A stretch of 64,000 nucleotides of DNA, taken from positions 140,454,764 through 140,518,763 of the forward strand of contig NC_090943.1 of NCBI RefSeq assembly GCF_040807025.1. The letters run 5' to 3'. The position numbers and the translations under genes were made by a program. The first letter of the stretch is position 1, and the number at the start of each line of letters is the position of its first letter. Source of the DNA: Struthio camelus. Lineage: Eukaryota; Chordata; Aves; Struthioniformes; Struthionidae. Under the pieces are notes generated by a model. It made no database searches and was not told the DNA's origin. It saw only the letters and a list, made by a program, of their open reading frames with translations. Below, in pieces: positions 1 to 12,685 of the stretch.

Positions 1-1261
1 CGAGGAGTGGAGGAGAAGGATCATAAACATGGGCAGTGAGGCTCCCTCCAGCAAAGTGGAAACAGGGAGTATGTGATGAGCTTGACAGAGGCTGCAATTA
101 ACGGCCAGTTTAATAGCCAGAAACCCACTAAGAGTTAATAATTAATTCATATCTGAGTTTACTAATCCAGGGAAAACTGCCCCCAGCACAGTCCTGGCAT
201 AAATACCATTTTAATTTTTCACATGCTGCAGTCCTTTTTCTCCTTCTAACCATTCCTGTTGCAATGTGATAAATCTGGTCTCCAAAGGGACAGCATTCCT
301 GAACCTAAAGGTATGTATAATTTAAGCAGAAATATTTTGTATTACCCAACAAAGCAAAAATTGACCACTTTTTTTAAAGTTAAACCACATCAGATTTCCC
401 ATTATTGTATGGGCTTTTTTGTGACTCATGCTGTATCAGTTTTTGTGTCCTGAAACGACTGAGAGTTTTATTTGTAAATTTGAGCGTTTATTTGAGCATG
501 GACAAAAGCTGTGATTATATTAATCTTAAAACTATAGAGAGCATTTTGTATCAAAACAACAGTCACATGCCACAGCATTTTTCAGTTCATGCTATTGAAA
601 ATGTTCTTAAAGCCTTCTTAAGGTCTTCTTAAAGACCTTATGTGTTTACTTCTACCAAATGCAATTAGCTATTCCAGGCAGAAAGAATTTGTAATTCTTT
701 CGAGTGTTAGAGCACCGGTTTTCTCTCCCAGGAATATCAGAAGGGAGCCATCAATCCAAGCCACACTTACCATGGCTATTAAATCATACAATACCATTGT
801 TTAGATAAGAAAATAACTCTCATGTACTATTATAAATAGGAAGGACTTGCTAAAGTCAGTTAAGTCGTACCAGCATAACAGAGATGAAAAACAACTCTAA
901 AATAATTAAATTTATAGGTTTATTTTGTATTTCATCTGACTTCAGGCAACATCTATTGGCATTAGTGTAAAGGGGTTAATGCCAAGAATTCATGGTCTTA
1001 ACAGGATGGATTTGTTCATTACCTGGATGTTGTTATTCTCATTATTTTTAGACTATATATCTTACCTGTTCAACAAAGATTTCAGATGCTTCTATGTTTT
1101 TTCTTTTACTGGACACATTTTATGTACCTCTCAGTAAATTTATTGCTCTTTTTGAACATATATTTGCAAGAACTTGTTAAAAACAAGTTTGTTCAAAATT
1201 TTAACTGCTTGAGTTCTAGAATGTAGTCATCTACATTCACAGCCATATAGCTGCGGGTGAG
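1..1261. other. Unique AT-rich DNA, no gene seen
   Basis: No frame here shows a recognisable domain, and no splice-flanked coding block stands out. The only structure noted is a perfect 9-bp hairpin at 619-640 (arms TAAGGTCTT and AAGACCTTA, loop CTTA), too short to interpret. Confidence 0.6.
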
Positions 1262-2073
1262 GGCTACTATTCAGAGACACTCGGGCAGGCTGGACAACTG
1301 AGCTGACGGGAAACTCACGAAATTCGACAAAAGCAAGTGCAAGGCCTTGTATCTGGGATGGAATAACCCCATGCAACAGTATTGTCTGAAGTGGTGCAGA
1401 AATGGGTCTGGCGGTCCTAGTGGGCAAGCTGAACATGAGTCAGCAGTGCACTCTTACAGCAAAGGCAGCCAACTGCATCCTGCACTCCATTAATTAAACT
1501 GTAGCCAGCAGGTCCAGGGAAGTGAGCCACCTCTCTGCTCGGCACTTGTGAGACCGCATCTGGGGTATTGTGTCCAATTTTGGGTGCTCCAGTACAAGCA
1601 GGGTACTGACATACTGGAATGAGTCCAGGGGATGGTCACCAAGTTGTTCAGGAGGCTGGAGAACATGATGTGCAAGGAGAGGCTAACAGAACTGGACCTG
1701 TTCAGCATGGAGAAGAGAAGGTTAATTGGAGACCGAATTGCTATTTAGGACTAGCTGACCGGAGGATACAGAGAAGATGGAGCTAGATTCTTCTCAGAGG
1801 TACATGGTGATAGGACAAGAGGCAAAGGACGCGGGTTAGAACATGAGAAATTCCAATCACGTATTACTTTTTATTTTTTTCTACCATGAGGGTGGCTAAA
1901 TACTGAACCAGGTGGCCCAAAGAGGTTGTGGAATTTCCGCCCTTGGAGGTGTTTCAAACTCGACTGGACGTGGCCCTGAGCAACCTGATCTAATTAGACC
2001 TGTTTTGAGCACAAGGTTAGACTAAATGACTTCTGGAGGACCCTTCTGACATAAATTATGATTCAGTGATTCT
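1262..2073 (+). mobile_element. Old, highly diverged CR1 LINE 3' fragment
   Basis: The segment aligns by eye, in the same order, with the 3' third of the well-preserved CR1 at 56.5-58.1 kb. Shared landmarks are the CAAGTGCAAGG block near 1340, AATAACCCCATGCA near 1363, the GAGAAGAGAAG block near 1710, and the closing part (GTTAGACTAAATGA then GATTCAGTGATTCT at about 2060-2073). It has many substitutions, indels and stops, so the 3' part of the reverse transcriptase ORF is dead. It is 5'-truncated, as most CR1 copies are. Its divergence is much greater than that of the other three copies, so it is the oldest insertion here. The left boundary is approximate (plus or minus 30 bases). Confidence 0.85.
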
Positions 2074-5000
2074 AGCCCTGATTCAGGAAAACATTTAATC
2101 CTATGCTTGCATCTGTCTCTTAAGATAAATAACTCAGATGTGTGTGTTAATCAAGGTAGACTGAAACAACTGGGAACAGTTATTAATGGGTGTGTAAACT
2201 GGGAACAGTTAATGGATGTGTAAACATATGTTTAAGTATTTTACTGAACAGGGATAGAGATTCCTCAGTCAGGACTCAGATGCAGAGGAAATTCACCTAC
2301 ACTCTGATACATTTCTTTTAAAAAGAATGAGAAGGCATCTGAAATTTTTTATCTCTGCATCTCCTTTTGCACACTTGTACAAAAAGCAAAGAAAACTCTT
2401 TCATGAGGATCTCTGTAAAGTCTTACAACTGGGAATGTAACAAGGACACTTTAGAAACAAACTACAGCATGCAGATTTCCACCAGGGCAAAAGTCTCCCA
2501 GTATCAACAGCCCGTCTTAAACCGGCATTTTTGATTCAGAAGGTCTCAGAAATGGTTTAAAGCCTAACCACAGAAGCTCATGTCAGACGCTGTTTTTGAT
2601 TCACCCTTCCAATGTGGTACATTTTCAAAGGTACACTGGAATAAGGTATCTGAAAATCTAATTGATTTTCAGTAGGCATTTGGGTATCTAGCTGTCCTGT
2701 GTACCTTTGAAAGATATGTTTGTAGGACCAAGGTGTAATGACAAAATTACAACTTTAAGCCTCTACCTACCTTAGTAAGGGAAATACGTTCATTAAGGTT
2801 CCTAGTGTTACAGCTACATTTTTTTTTTATTATTTATTTTTATTCTTAACTTGTTGCTACTGTACAGATGTAACAGTGAAAAACCTGTTTAAGCTTTGCG
2901 TAATGATTAATTTTCTGTGATGCGGTGACACAGCCTTGCTGTCTTTCAGGCTGGTCTTTGTATTTTCCCTTTAAATGAGTAAATCTGTTGTTCAGCTGCG
3001 TGATTCTCCAGCATTCCACCTCTCTTCTGATGAAGCCAAGAGAAAAATGTTAATTTTCATAGATGTGTATGTTTTCACATTTCAGCAAAATAGTGTTTAT
3101 TTTTCAGAGAAAAGGCACACATCAATATTTTAGCCTCATCACTATCCTAAAATAGTCTTTTTCCGGTTTGCCATCCTTTTTGTGTTTGCTGGAGGGGAAG
3201 GCCTTGTGAGGGGGGAAAAAGTAGTGATAGCCAGTGGTGGAAACAAAAGTATAGAGTTCTGGAATGAGTTGATTAAAAACTATGTATTTTTCTAACTACT
3301 GTTCCCTCTGCATGTCAAAAAATACCAGGATTTCTGTTACAGGTGACAAATTATGGCAAATAAGAAAGTGCCATTTATTACGGCAAATATCTGTATGTGG
3401 GCCTATTTCAATTTCTGTATTATCAAAATATATCAGAATAACAGAAGAAAATCAAGCACAAGTACTAATCTGTATGTGTCTTATATGCCTATGAATGGGG
3501 AGCATGAGTGATCAGAGAGAACATGGAACCACGCTGTAGGAGGGGAAGTTTCCACATCCCAGGACCAGAAAATATGAGGCCAACCCAGACATGAGGAAAG
3601 AGTTAACACAGTCCAGGAGACAGCAGAATTGTAAGGAAACCGTGTAAGCACGAATTCCACTTCTGATTTAGTCAGATTCAGCATCAGAATGACAGTGGGA
3701 CTCGGACAGGGAGAGGGTAATGCACAAATTTGTCTCATTGCTCTGGCAGAGTAGATCATTCACGAGGTCACATAGGTGGGCTAGTGGCCAGGGGCGGGAT
3801 TCCACCCACTGAAGGCTCTGGGCAATTGCGGAAGTCAGTGTAGAAGATAATACTGCATGGTTTTATACCTTTATATACCTTTATTTGAATAAAGCTTGCT
3901 CCTGCACTCATTTTCTATATGCTCTTCTCATATATGCTAGGCATTTTGCTACTGAATCATAAATAAATTTTCTGATATTTTTAAATGTAGAGTTTTCAAT
4001 TGTTCAATATTGTGCACAATTTCATGTATTAGTAGTTTTTCAATGGAAAAGATTAATTGCAGCTTATGCTTTTTAGTGGCATGCTGGATACTTAAATTTT
4101 GCTATGTTCTGCCAAAATAGCATTGCCTTTTAATGCTTTTTTACCTCTGCAAAAACACTCTTCAGTTCTTAATCAAAATACAAATTATCAGGTAGTAGCT
4201 AATGTTTCCGTAAGTTGTCTATGATTTCACATATGCTATTTAGGCATCGAATCAACCTCATTTTGCCCATCGTTGTCTTTCTGAGATTGGCCAAAGTGAC
4301 ATGGCCTGCCTACAGAGAGACTTAGAGATTAAATCCCGACCTAATGAAGATGCAAAATGTTTGTGATATTCGAAGGGAGTGACTGGTGCGCTTCATGGCT
4401 GGAGCTTTGCCTGTGTCCCACAGGTAGGGGGGAAAGGAACATTAAACAGTGTGACACTGCTAAGCTCGGTTTCTTGAATGGTATGAGCAAGGAATCAGCT
4501 GTGTCAGGAAAAACACACACACACGCATGCACGCACTCACCCTCAGCTGAGACCCACCCCGGTTACTTCCCCAGTGGGTCAGCGGAGTCAAGTCTGGGGT
4601 AACAAGCGCTACCTTAGCTGGTGTCAGCACTGGGCTCTTAGCTGGCAGCGTGACACGGCCTGTGACAGTACCACCTCAGGCTCCCATCCACATGATGTCA
4701 GACACCCATGTACTGATGTTCACCCCAGTCACTACTGCTGAGAGTTTACTATTAGTATTTTCTCTTGCCCCCCGGCCCCAGTTTTTATCAAGTTTAAGGT
4801 GAAAGGCTTAACACTATTCTATTGAGATCGCATTCTTCTTCGGTCTAATCTCCTTGTGGGCTGGCTTCTGCAGGTACTGAAGCCTCGGAATACTGTGTTG
4901 AAGGTAGGCCTAATTTTCTGGCCATTTTAAGAAATCATTAATATTATTTGCCGTGATTCTTTTTCCTTGTCAGTGCAAAACACTCTGCTTTATGCATGTT

Positions 5001-5931
5001 TTGTCCATCTTTAATTTAGGTTGGACTATTTTTGTCTTTTTAAATGTTTCTTTTTGGTCTTTATTCTAAACACTAATTCTTCACTTGTAAAGAATAATAG
5101 AGAAAATTTCATCTACAGCTTTTTTCCCCTTTTCCTTAGTAGAAAATGTTTATTGTGATTGTCTTAAGCTCTGATGAGCACATAGTAGCATTAAAACCTG
5201 CCTCCAAGTCATCTAGAGTTGTTTCTGTAAGATCAATATGTAATTTTTAGAGATAAGTTAAATAAATTGTATTTGTGTAGTAAGATAAAAAATTAGTATG
5301 TGAGTAGATTTTTTGCATGTTTTATTTAAAGCAGTTTGTATCAGTTGCTAAGTTTTAGCTGTACTATTCCGTTTTGTGTTGCAGAACTCTTTTGACTAGT
5401 GCATTTATGGATTTGAAGCCTGTGTTACATTCCAAATTTGTCAAAATGTCAGCAGTCTGGTGCTTTTTTGTCAGCTCTCTATATTATTAGAATGCAGATG
5501 CAATCACACTTAGCATCAGTGTAGGTGTATACAAGATCTATTCTCCTTCCCCATAAATCTGATGCTTGCATGGACACTGAAGAAAAGCAACACACAGAGG
5601 TAAAATTAAATTCTAATCTATTGGGAAATCTGTACTGGCAAGCATTAACACTCTTGGCACTTGTTTGACATCTCGTGTTAGAAAAAAAATGTCTGCATAT
5701 CAGCAAAGTGTTGGAGAGAGACACAAATCCATCTGTGTGCACACATTCATGTAGGAAAAGGAGAGAACAAAATCTTTGGTAAATTCATGCCTCGCCTCAT
5801 ACTCCATGCCTGGCCTATGTCTGTATCTTCTTTGCTAATTGTGTTTGATTTCAGACTCAAGTTCATAGACTTAAGTGCCCTGAGTCAGTTGCAGTCATAC
5901 TGCTAGTAGAGATACTACTTGTATAGGAACA
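2074..5931. other. Unique DNA, no gene seen
   Basis: No supported coding sequence. It contains the small tandem repeat at 2168-2222 (listed separately) and a short (AC)n run at about 4511-4524. A stretch near 3860-3930 has TATA-like and AATAAA-like strings, but I could not find paired ends that would make it a retroviral LTR. Confidence 0.5.
2168..2222. repeat. Imperfect tandem duplication, 29/26-bp units
   Basis: Unit 1 (2168-2196) and unit 2 (2197-2222) both begin AACTGGGAACAGTTA and end with ATG.GTGTGTA-like sequence. The second copy lacks three bases. It looks like a simple replication-slippage duplication. Confidence 0.85.
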
Positions 5932-6364
5932 TAGGGGTTGTGGTTAGTCTAGTTGGAGGCCTATAGCTAGAGGTGTCCCCAGGGGTCAGTACTGGGTCCA
6001 GTCTTGTTCAACGTATTCATTGATTACCTGGATCAAGGGACAGAGTGCACTCTCAGCAAGTCTGCTGATGATACAAAACAGGGAGGAGTGGTTGATACAC
6101 CAGAAGGCTGTGCTGCCATTCAGAGGGACCTGGACAGGCAAGAAGTTGCATCTGAATTTGAGGAAAAACTTACTTACTGTGAGGGTGAGTGAGCACTGGA
6201 GTAGGTTGCCCAGAGAGGTTGTGGAGTCCCCTTGGCTGGAGACAGTCAAAACCTGCCTGGACGCAATCCTGTGCAATGTGCTCTAGATGACCCTGCTTGA
6301 GCAGAGAGGTTGGACTAGATGATCTCCAGAGGTCTTTTCCAACCTCAGCCATTCTGTGATTCTG
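5932..6364 (+). mobile_element. CR1 LINE fragment with internal deletion
   Basis: The 5' half (5932-6139) matches the region of the 56.5-58.1 kb CR1 running from GGTTGTGGT through the reverse transcriptase [10 protein letters not shown] and ADDT region to TGGACAGGC. The sequence then jumps directly to AAGTTGCATCTGAATTTGAGG and runs to the 3' end, with octamer repeats ATTCTGTGATTCTG at 6351-6364. About 580 bases present in the fuller copy (about 57310-57888) are absent. The short sequence ACAGG occurs at both edges of the missing block, which suggests a microhomology-mediated deletion. The open frames over it are remnants of CR1 ORF2, not genes. Confidence 0.92.
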
Positions 6365-6374
6365 CTGTATAGCT

Positions 6375-6990
6375 TTGTCCTTTCGCTGGGCACCACGGAG
6401 AAGAGTCTGGCCCCATCCTCCTAACACCCTCTCTTCAGATACTTGTACACATTGATCAGATCCCCTCTCAGTCTTCTCTTCTCCAGGCTCCACAGGCCCA
6501 GTTCTCTCAGCCTTTCTTCATAGGAGAGGTGTTCCAGTCCCTTCATCATCTTCGTAGCCCTCCGCTGGACTCTCTCCAGGAGTGCCATGTCTCTCTTGTA
6601 CTGGGGAGCCCAGCACTGGACACAGTACTCCAGGTGAGGCCTCCCCAGGGCTGAGGAGAGGGGCAGGATCACCTCCCTCCACCTGCTAGCAACACTCTGC
6701 CTAATGCAGCCAGGATCCCATTGGCCTTCCTGGCCACAAGGTCATTTTGCTGGCTCATGCTTAACCTGTTCTCCACCAGGACTCCCAGGTTTGTTCTCTG
6801 CAGAGCTGCTTCCAGCAGGTCAACCCCCAGCCTGTACTGGTGCCTAGGGTCATTCCTCCCCAAGAGCAGGACCCTGCACTTGCCTTTGTTGAACTTCATG
6901 AGGTTCCTCTCCGCCCAGCTCTCCAGCCTGTCCAGGTCCCTTGGAACAGCAGCACACTCTTCTGGTATACAAGTCTCTCACTGACATCTA
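6375..6990 (-). mobile_element. CR1 LINE fragment, minus strand, 3'-truncated
   Basis: Read on the minus strand, this runs from about CCAGAAGAGTGTGCTG through GGGACCTGGACAGG, the CAAGTGCAGGGTCCTG block, GAGTACTGTGTCCAGTG and GAGAAGAGAAGACTGAGAG to CCCAGCGAAAGGACAA. It matches about 57250-57862 of the fuller CR1 copy. It encodes decayed reverse transcriptase C-terminal frames: residues such as [16 protein letters not shown] and [19 protein letters not shown] are intact over 83 codons. It stops before the 3' UTR and octamer tail. Loss of the 3' end is unusual, because target-primed reverse transcription starts there. It lies about 10 bases from the end of the plus-strand CR1 at 5932-6364. Confidence 0.92.
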
Positions 6991-7350
6991 GGTTCTGTTA
7001 CTCAGAGGAGCTGGTATTTGTGTCAGATATCCAGCCTGCTTATGCCACTGAAATTCAGACCATGAAGACTATACGTCTTCTGTGGAATTAAGACTTCCAT
7101 ATACAAATACTGCTAAACTCAGACCAAATTGATAAGGTAGCAAATGGAGTTTGAAATCCAAGTCTGTGCTCACTAAATCAACAGGCTGTTAAACAACCTT
7201 GTGAAAATTAAAACTCCAGCCAGCTCACACTACATGGAAAGGATGCATTTGTTCATTCCAGATAGTCAGGTTCAAAAAAATAGCACTTTATTTGGGGTGA
7301 ACATAGCCAAAGTAACTCAATTTGGCTTAAAGAGCAAGTCGCATTTCCTT

Positions 7351-7400
7351 TCTCTCTGTGTCTGTCTCTCTCTGTCTGTCTCTGTTTCTGTCTCTCTCAC
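7351..7400. repeat. Pyrimidine-rich (TCTG)n/(TC)n simple repeat
   Basis: Interrupted runs of TCTC and TCTG on the plus strand. The low-complexity protein frames across it (LSLCVCLSLSVSVSV) come from the repeat. Confidence 0.9.
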
Positions 7401-10400
7401 ACGCACGAACACTACTATTTCAATACCAAGAGATGTAAATTTAGACAGGTCCCTGATTGCTGTGAGTGGACTACTGAACACAAACAGGTGTGAGAAAAGA
7501 AAGACATTGGTAGTATGGCTAACAAACAAGTCGTCACAGGTGCAAAATTTCTCAGGGAGGACCTTTAGCATGGCAAGGACCTTTAAATATACTCAGTTGA
7601 ATGTTAATGATATTGGAAACAAAAGCGCAATAGAAAGAGGATGAGCACAACCTGAACGGGAGCTAACAAACCACTGAGCAAATAGCAGCAATTCCCGTTA
7701 CCTAGTGACTGGAAGCCTGGACAGACTGTTTGTGAATAAAGAGCTAATCAGCCTATGTGTGGCATACATTGCTTTGTTACTCTATTTAATTACTGGCAAT
7801 AAAACAGTATATTCAATATGAGTAGAATGGTCTGGATACTCACTAGTGATCACAAAGCTGCATTGGGTTACCAGGTGTTCTTCATCCAGTTGCTGACAGG
7901 GTGATATATCTCCTTGTACAGTTGTGTTGTGTCCTGAGCTGCTGAGTCTGGGGACAAGAACTGCTGTGGTGTTGTCAGTGAGAGGGCTGTGGCTGCTGCC
8001 TGTTCCATGGGAATAGCAAAGGGATGTTTTTAGGCAGAGGTACAAAGCACCTGGTGTGACATGAGCTCCTGGTGGCATCAGCATTGCAGAGCGTGCTGCA
8101 GGGTGTGCCCTGATACAGTCAGAGACTCCAGATAGGGTGCTCCAGCCTGCATGTCGGGGTGCCGTGGAGGAGGACGTAAAAGATCAGGTCTTCCATCTGG
8201 TGTTCCAGCTGGAGCACAGAGCTGCGTCCGAGAGCGGTCCACAGATTCTGCGGTGTGAACATCAGGGAATGTAGCCTTCCAGGCAGTGTCATGGATGCTG
8301 CAAGAAGACAATCTTTAGACCTTGGCCCTGGCGTAACAGACCTGAAAGATTTTGTTGCTCTTGTCCGAGACAGAATATTTAGTATTATTTCCCATGTATA
8401 AAGAACGAAGAGAGTGAAAGACTCCATAAAATAAGTAATGTAATATTTTGAGTAAAGTAATAGATAAGTTAAATGGTTTATAAATGTCAGTGTTATACTC
8501 ACTAGTTTCTGTGGCCCTCAGTCTTGTCTTGTAAACTTGAAGTGAATACATTGGTTTATGCAGAACTGCAGGTCGTAACGTAGCACAAATAAATATTCCT
8601 CAGACCATCTCCTTGTGTCTCCTTCTCCTACCTGGAGAAGGTATTGATTATATCACAAATCTGGGAAGAGTCTGAGATTCATTTAGTATCAGCATTTCTG
8701 TGGTGTCTTAATTAGACTGCAGTAGTAATCCTACAGCATGCTAGACGTTTTCCAAGCAAAAATTCATACTGCAGGGACTTTTTAGTCATAATATAGTGTC
8801 TGAAAATATTTCCGCTACAAGTAATTTTATAATTACTCAGGCTGCTAGGTTCTTCTTGTTTCCTGAGCTTTTTTGCTTTTGTAAGATGTTTTCAGTCAAT
8901 GTCATAGAGCATAAGCAAAATATCTACTGCCACTCTTACTTTACAGGTGTAGTTTTTTTCCAGGATGCCTAGATTGGGCAAGGTGACTCACTTAAAAACT
9001 GTTCCTGAGGAAGTCCAATACCTGCCAGATACTAGTAGAGGCATGAGAGATGCTGAGAGCTTGCTAGGAAAAAATAATTTCTAATATTTATTTGTGAGTT
9101 CCAAGTTAGAAAATAGCTTCTGAGTTTCCGTAAGTTCTTTGCAATTCTTACAGACTCTGCATGTGTGTGTGAGGGCCAGGTATGTCCAGAAGCACTAAAA
9201 TAGTAAAGGAACCATTTGAGAGTAGAAAAGAAGGTTACCAGTGAGAAATGCTATGGTCTGCTGCACATTTCAAACATGCTGCAAATTCAAAAAGGTCATT
9301 GCCAAGAGCTGTTTCGTCTGTTGTGAAGAGACAGTAAATGTGTGAAATGGCCCTGAGGGCAAAGTTGATAAGTCTTAGTACAAACTCGTTTGATCTGCAG
9401 GGTTTTTCTCTCTCCTTTCAGATTTGTTTTTTGTTCAGTCCCATAATAAAGATGTTAGTCACAGCCATCTGCAGGCAAAACTGTATTTTCAAAATAAAAA
9501 TATGAAATCCTAGAAACGGAAATAAGACCAAGAGGGGACAATTCTTAAAGCAAGAAAATGGGACTGTCAGGTGACACAGGGAAAAAGAATTGCTTCAGAG
9601 TGACCTGAAGTTGAATATTTTTGCTTTCTTAGGGAAAGACTATGGCCAAGTTTTGAACATCTTCAGTAAAAGCTTTATGCTTAAACTTTCTGTCACCTGT
9701 TAATAGGAGCAGAGGAGGCTGGTTTTCAACATGTACCTGTATCTTTAGGAAATATGGCGTATCACATAGAATAAGTGTTACAGCCTGCTCACTGCTCTAA
9801 CCTTCCATTATCCCTAGGTTCACTGCATGTTTCACACATATATAACCCAGTTAGTCTGACTGATATACACTGTGGGGCAAACAATATCTCTGTGCTTCTG
9901 AGGACCGGATCTGCGTTTCAAATGTCAACAATTTCACTTACAAGGGAAAAAATAGCAACAGTCTTTCTAGCTGAGTAGCTACTGTGATCTGCTATTTCAT
10001 ATCCCTTTGCCTTCCAAAAGGCTGATCTTCTGTACCCTGTCACAGTCCTGTTCCCTGTACGCAAATTTCCATCCAGATTTTTTCACTAGTGGATGGCTAG
10101 TACTGTTCCAAAGTCCTGAGGTGGTCAGGTATCTTCTCAATTCTTTGGGGTTTGCTTGGTATTCTTTTCCAGGTAACCTAGTAATGATTACGTAGACAGG
10201 ATAACTGACCTCACTGAAGGTCTCACAAATCACAAGTCACAAGTCTTCTGCTGGCCCTATAAGTTCAGCAAGTGACCTTTTGGGGGGTTATACCCCTGTA
10301 TGTTATGCTGTACCTCAAAGTCTTTAGAGAAGGCCAAATGAACAGATAGGTGGATGCACTGAATCCTATTTTTCTACCACTGGGTTTATTTGTATTGACC

Positions 10401-11904
10401 AAATATCTGAATGCTTCTATCCAGTTACTGACCAGTTGTTCTGTGGTTCCCAAAGTGTCCCAGAAGATGTCTGAGTGAAGGGCTTGTTCAGATGAAGCTT
10501 TCAGTGCCATTCTTTCCCATCTTCCTAGGTTCACAGCAGCAGATGATTTCTCACGTCCTGGGCTATGCAGTTTATGTAGCATCTATTCCTAACGGCTGTC
10601 ACCTTAGCAGATATGGCTAGCAGTGTGCTTCAGACATTGAGTTACACACAAGAGGTTTTTGGCCTTCTCTGTTTTGGGCATCAGCAGTTTCATTTTATGA
10701 TCGCAGTAGTAAGAGATCACTGGACTGGCATACTCGCACAGCTGCTCCAGTGAATGAACTCTAGGGATATGGCTAAAGCTCCCCCTCTTGTTCCTGGGAG
10801 TAGCATACCTAGACCCAAATTTGAGTAAGCCTCCTTATAGGCACAAAGGGAGCTTTCAATTCTTCTCATCATCTGAGTCACCATCCAGTCCTTAGTGATT
10901 TACTAGATTCTTATGTTCTGCATACCTCCTTTGTTAGTGTTCAAAGAAATAGGTGTTTTGGCTATTTAAACCAGAGCAAAATTAAGACCTCAGATGGAAG
11001 GCTGCATATATGACCCCAGGTCTTGTTAATGGCATTGTTGTGTTTATCTCTGAAAGCAACACTTTGAAATGTAGCCATGGGTTTTAACAAACAATTCTCA
11101 CACATTAAATTTTATTTAAACACATACTTAAATATAAATGTTGTAATTATGCCATGAGGATCCTGAAAAATAAATCTCTGTAAGCACTTAAGCACATATT
11201 AAATAGCATTTTGCTTTTATTCAGTTTACGTCTGTCTAGGAGAAACATGCTATCATTCATAGCAGAAGCTGTTTTCCTATTAATGTACTTTTTATAAAAG
11301 CTCACCACTGACTATTTAATTAAAAATAACACAGCAGTGTGTGAAGCTTTGAAATTCAGTTCACATTATTTCTGATGAGCCCTTGAAACAAATCTCCATT
11401 GTTAGGCAAGACCTTGATCTGCAGACCTGCTTTTGGAAGAAAAAACATCAAGGAGCCTTAAATGATGGTAGGAACTTGCTAGGGTGAAACAAATCTTATG
11501 AAATGTCTAGAGAACTTTGAAAATTAGTTTAATGCAGTATGTCACACAGTGTTTAGTTTTAAAAGTGCTTGAGAAAGGATTTTGCATAACTTTTTTTCTG
11601 CAGCCTATAGATGATATCAAGCTCTACATTCCTTCTAGAAACCACAGTTGGAATTATAGTTCTTTAAAATCTGACAATAAATATATGCTATGTAGAGGAG
11701 TCCTTCTCTTTCCAATAAATTTGCCTCTGAAAGGTAAGACTTTGTTTAAAGGTGTTAAACAAAAATGTTGATGTTTCATTAAAAATGACTTTGCAAGTTC
11801 TAAAAGAGAAGGCATGTGTGACACAGATGGGAAAGGAATTATGGCAAAATATCCTTCTGTGGCTTGCAGTTCATCCCTACCTGACAAAAATGAGAGCCAA
11901 TGTG

Positions 11905-11931
11905 AAAAAAAAAAAAAAAAAGAGAGAGAAA
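11905..11931. repeat. Poly-A plus GA tract
   Basis: About 17 A residues followed by AGAGAGAGAAAG. No retroposed body with a recognisable origin is seen upstream, so it is scored only as a simple repeat. Confidence 0.8.
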
Positions 11932-12648
11932 GATACAAGTGCCCTTACAAAAGACTGACTTGTCCATGTCAGAATACTGCGTGAAACCAAGCTATTGCAT
12001 CGTGTTATGAGAAAGGTGCCCAACCCTTCTGTTGAAGTAATAAAACAAGGTGGTTGGGGATCGGGGCAGGAGAGAGGAACAGAAAGGGGCAAAAAGTCTA
12101 CAACGACGGGACCAGGTAGAGGCACAGTTAATAGCAGACGTTTCTAGTCCGTTACAGCAACCTCAGTATGAGGCTCGTAATAGCACACATATAAAGGAAG
12201 CCCCAGTATTGGTAAAGGTGAAGCTCAGAGCAGATAGGAGCACAGAGACAGAAGTATAGATATATATCTCTGATCTGTATTGGTAGCCAGTGATCTTGCA
12301 CCTGCATGTGCAGTGTAGAAAATGGTCTGGGAGAGGTTTATTACTCTGAAGGAAACCTGAGATTAAATTATGGTTAATGAGGTTTGTTGTGACACATTTA
12401 AAAGACTTTGCTGCTCTGATGTGTCTTAATATTACTGTTAAAGAGCACCTTAAGTGAATTGATTTATGGTTCAGTATTTTGAAAGAGTGTTACTAAGCTC
12501 ACATAATTATTTTTTCAAGCAAAGCAAAATAAAATGGTAGAAGGTATCTCCAGCTGAAAGCAGTCACATTTTATTTTAATAAAACTTTTTTCTTGAGTGC
12601 TTAGTTAACTTAAGCATATGCAAATCTTCCATGGTCCTGTGAGACTCT

Positions 12649-12685
12649 GATTGTGATGTGGATTGTGATTGTGATGCGGATTGAG
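12649..12685. repeat. Short tandem repeat based on GATTGTGATGYG
   Basis: Units GATTGTGATGTG and GATTGTGATTGTGATGCG followed by GATTGAG form an imperfect 12/18-bp array. Confidence 0.75.

Noticed and set aside
619-640. 9-bp hairpin
   Set aside because: Too short and with no flanking context for an RNA gene or terminator; expected by chance in a window of this size.
3780-3930. Possible solo LTR with TATA-like and AATAAA-like strings
   Set aside because: No paired TG/CA ends, target duplication, primer-binding site or internal retroviral sequence could be found.
7201-7644. 147-codon plus-strand frame
   Set aside because: It is carried across a pyrimidine-rich simple repeat (SLSVSVSVSL) and has a non-ATG start.
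7782-8502. Overlapping minus-strand frames of 77-127 codons in a GC-richer patch
   Set aside because: Three phases are open at once, no family is recognised, and there is no clear start or splice structure.
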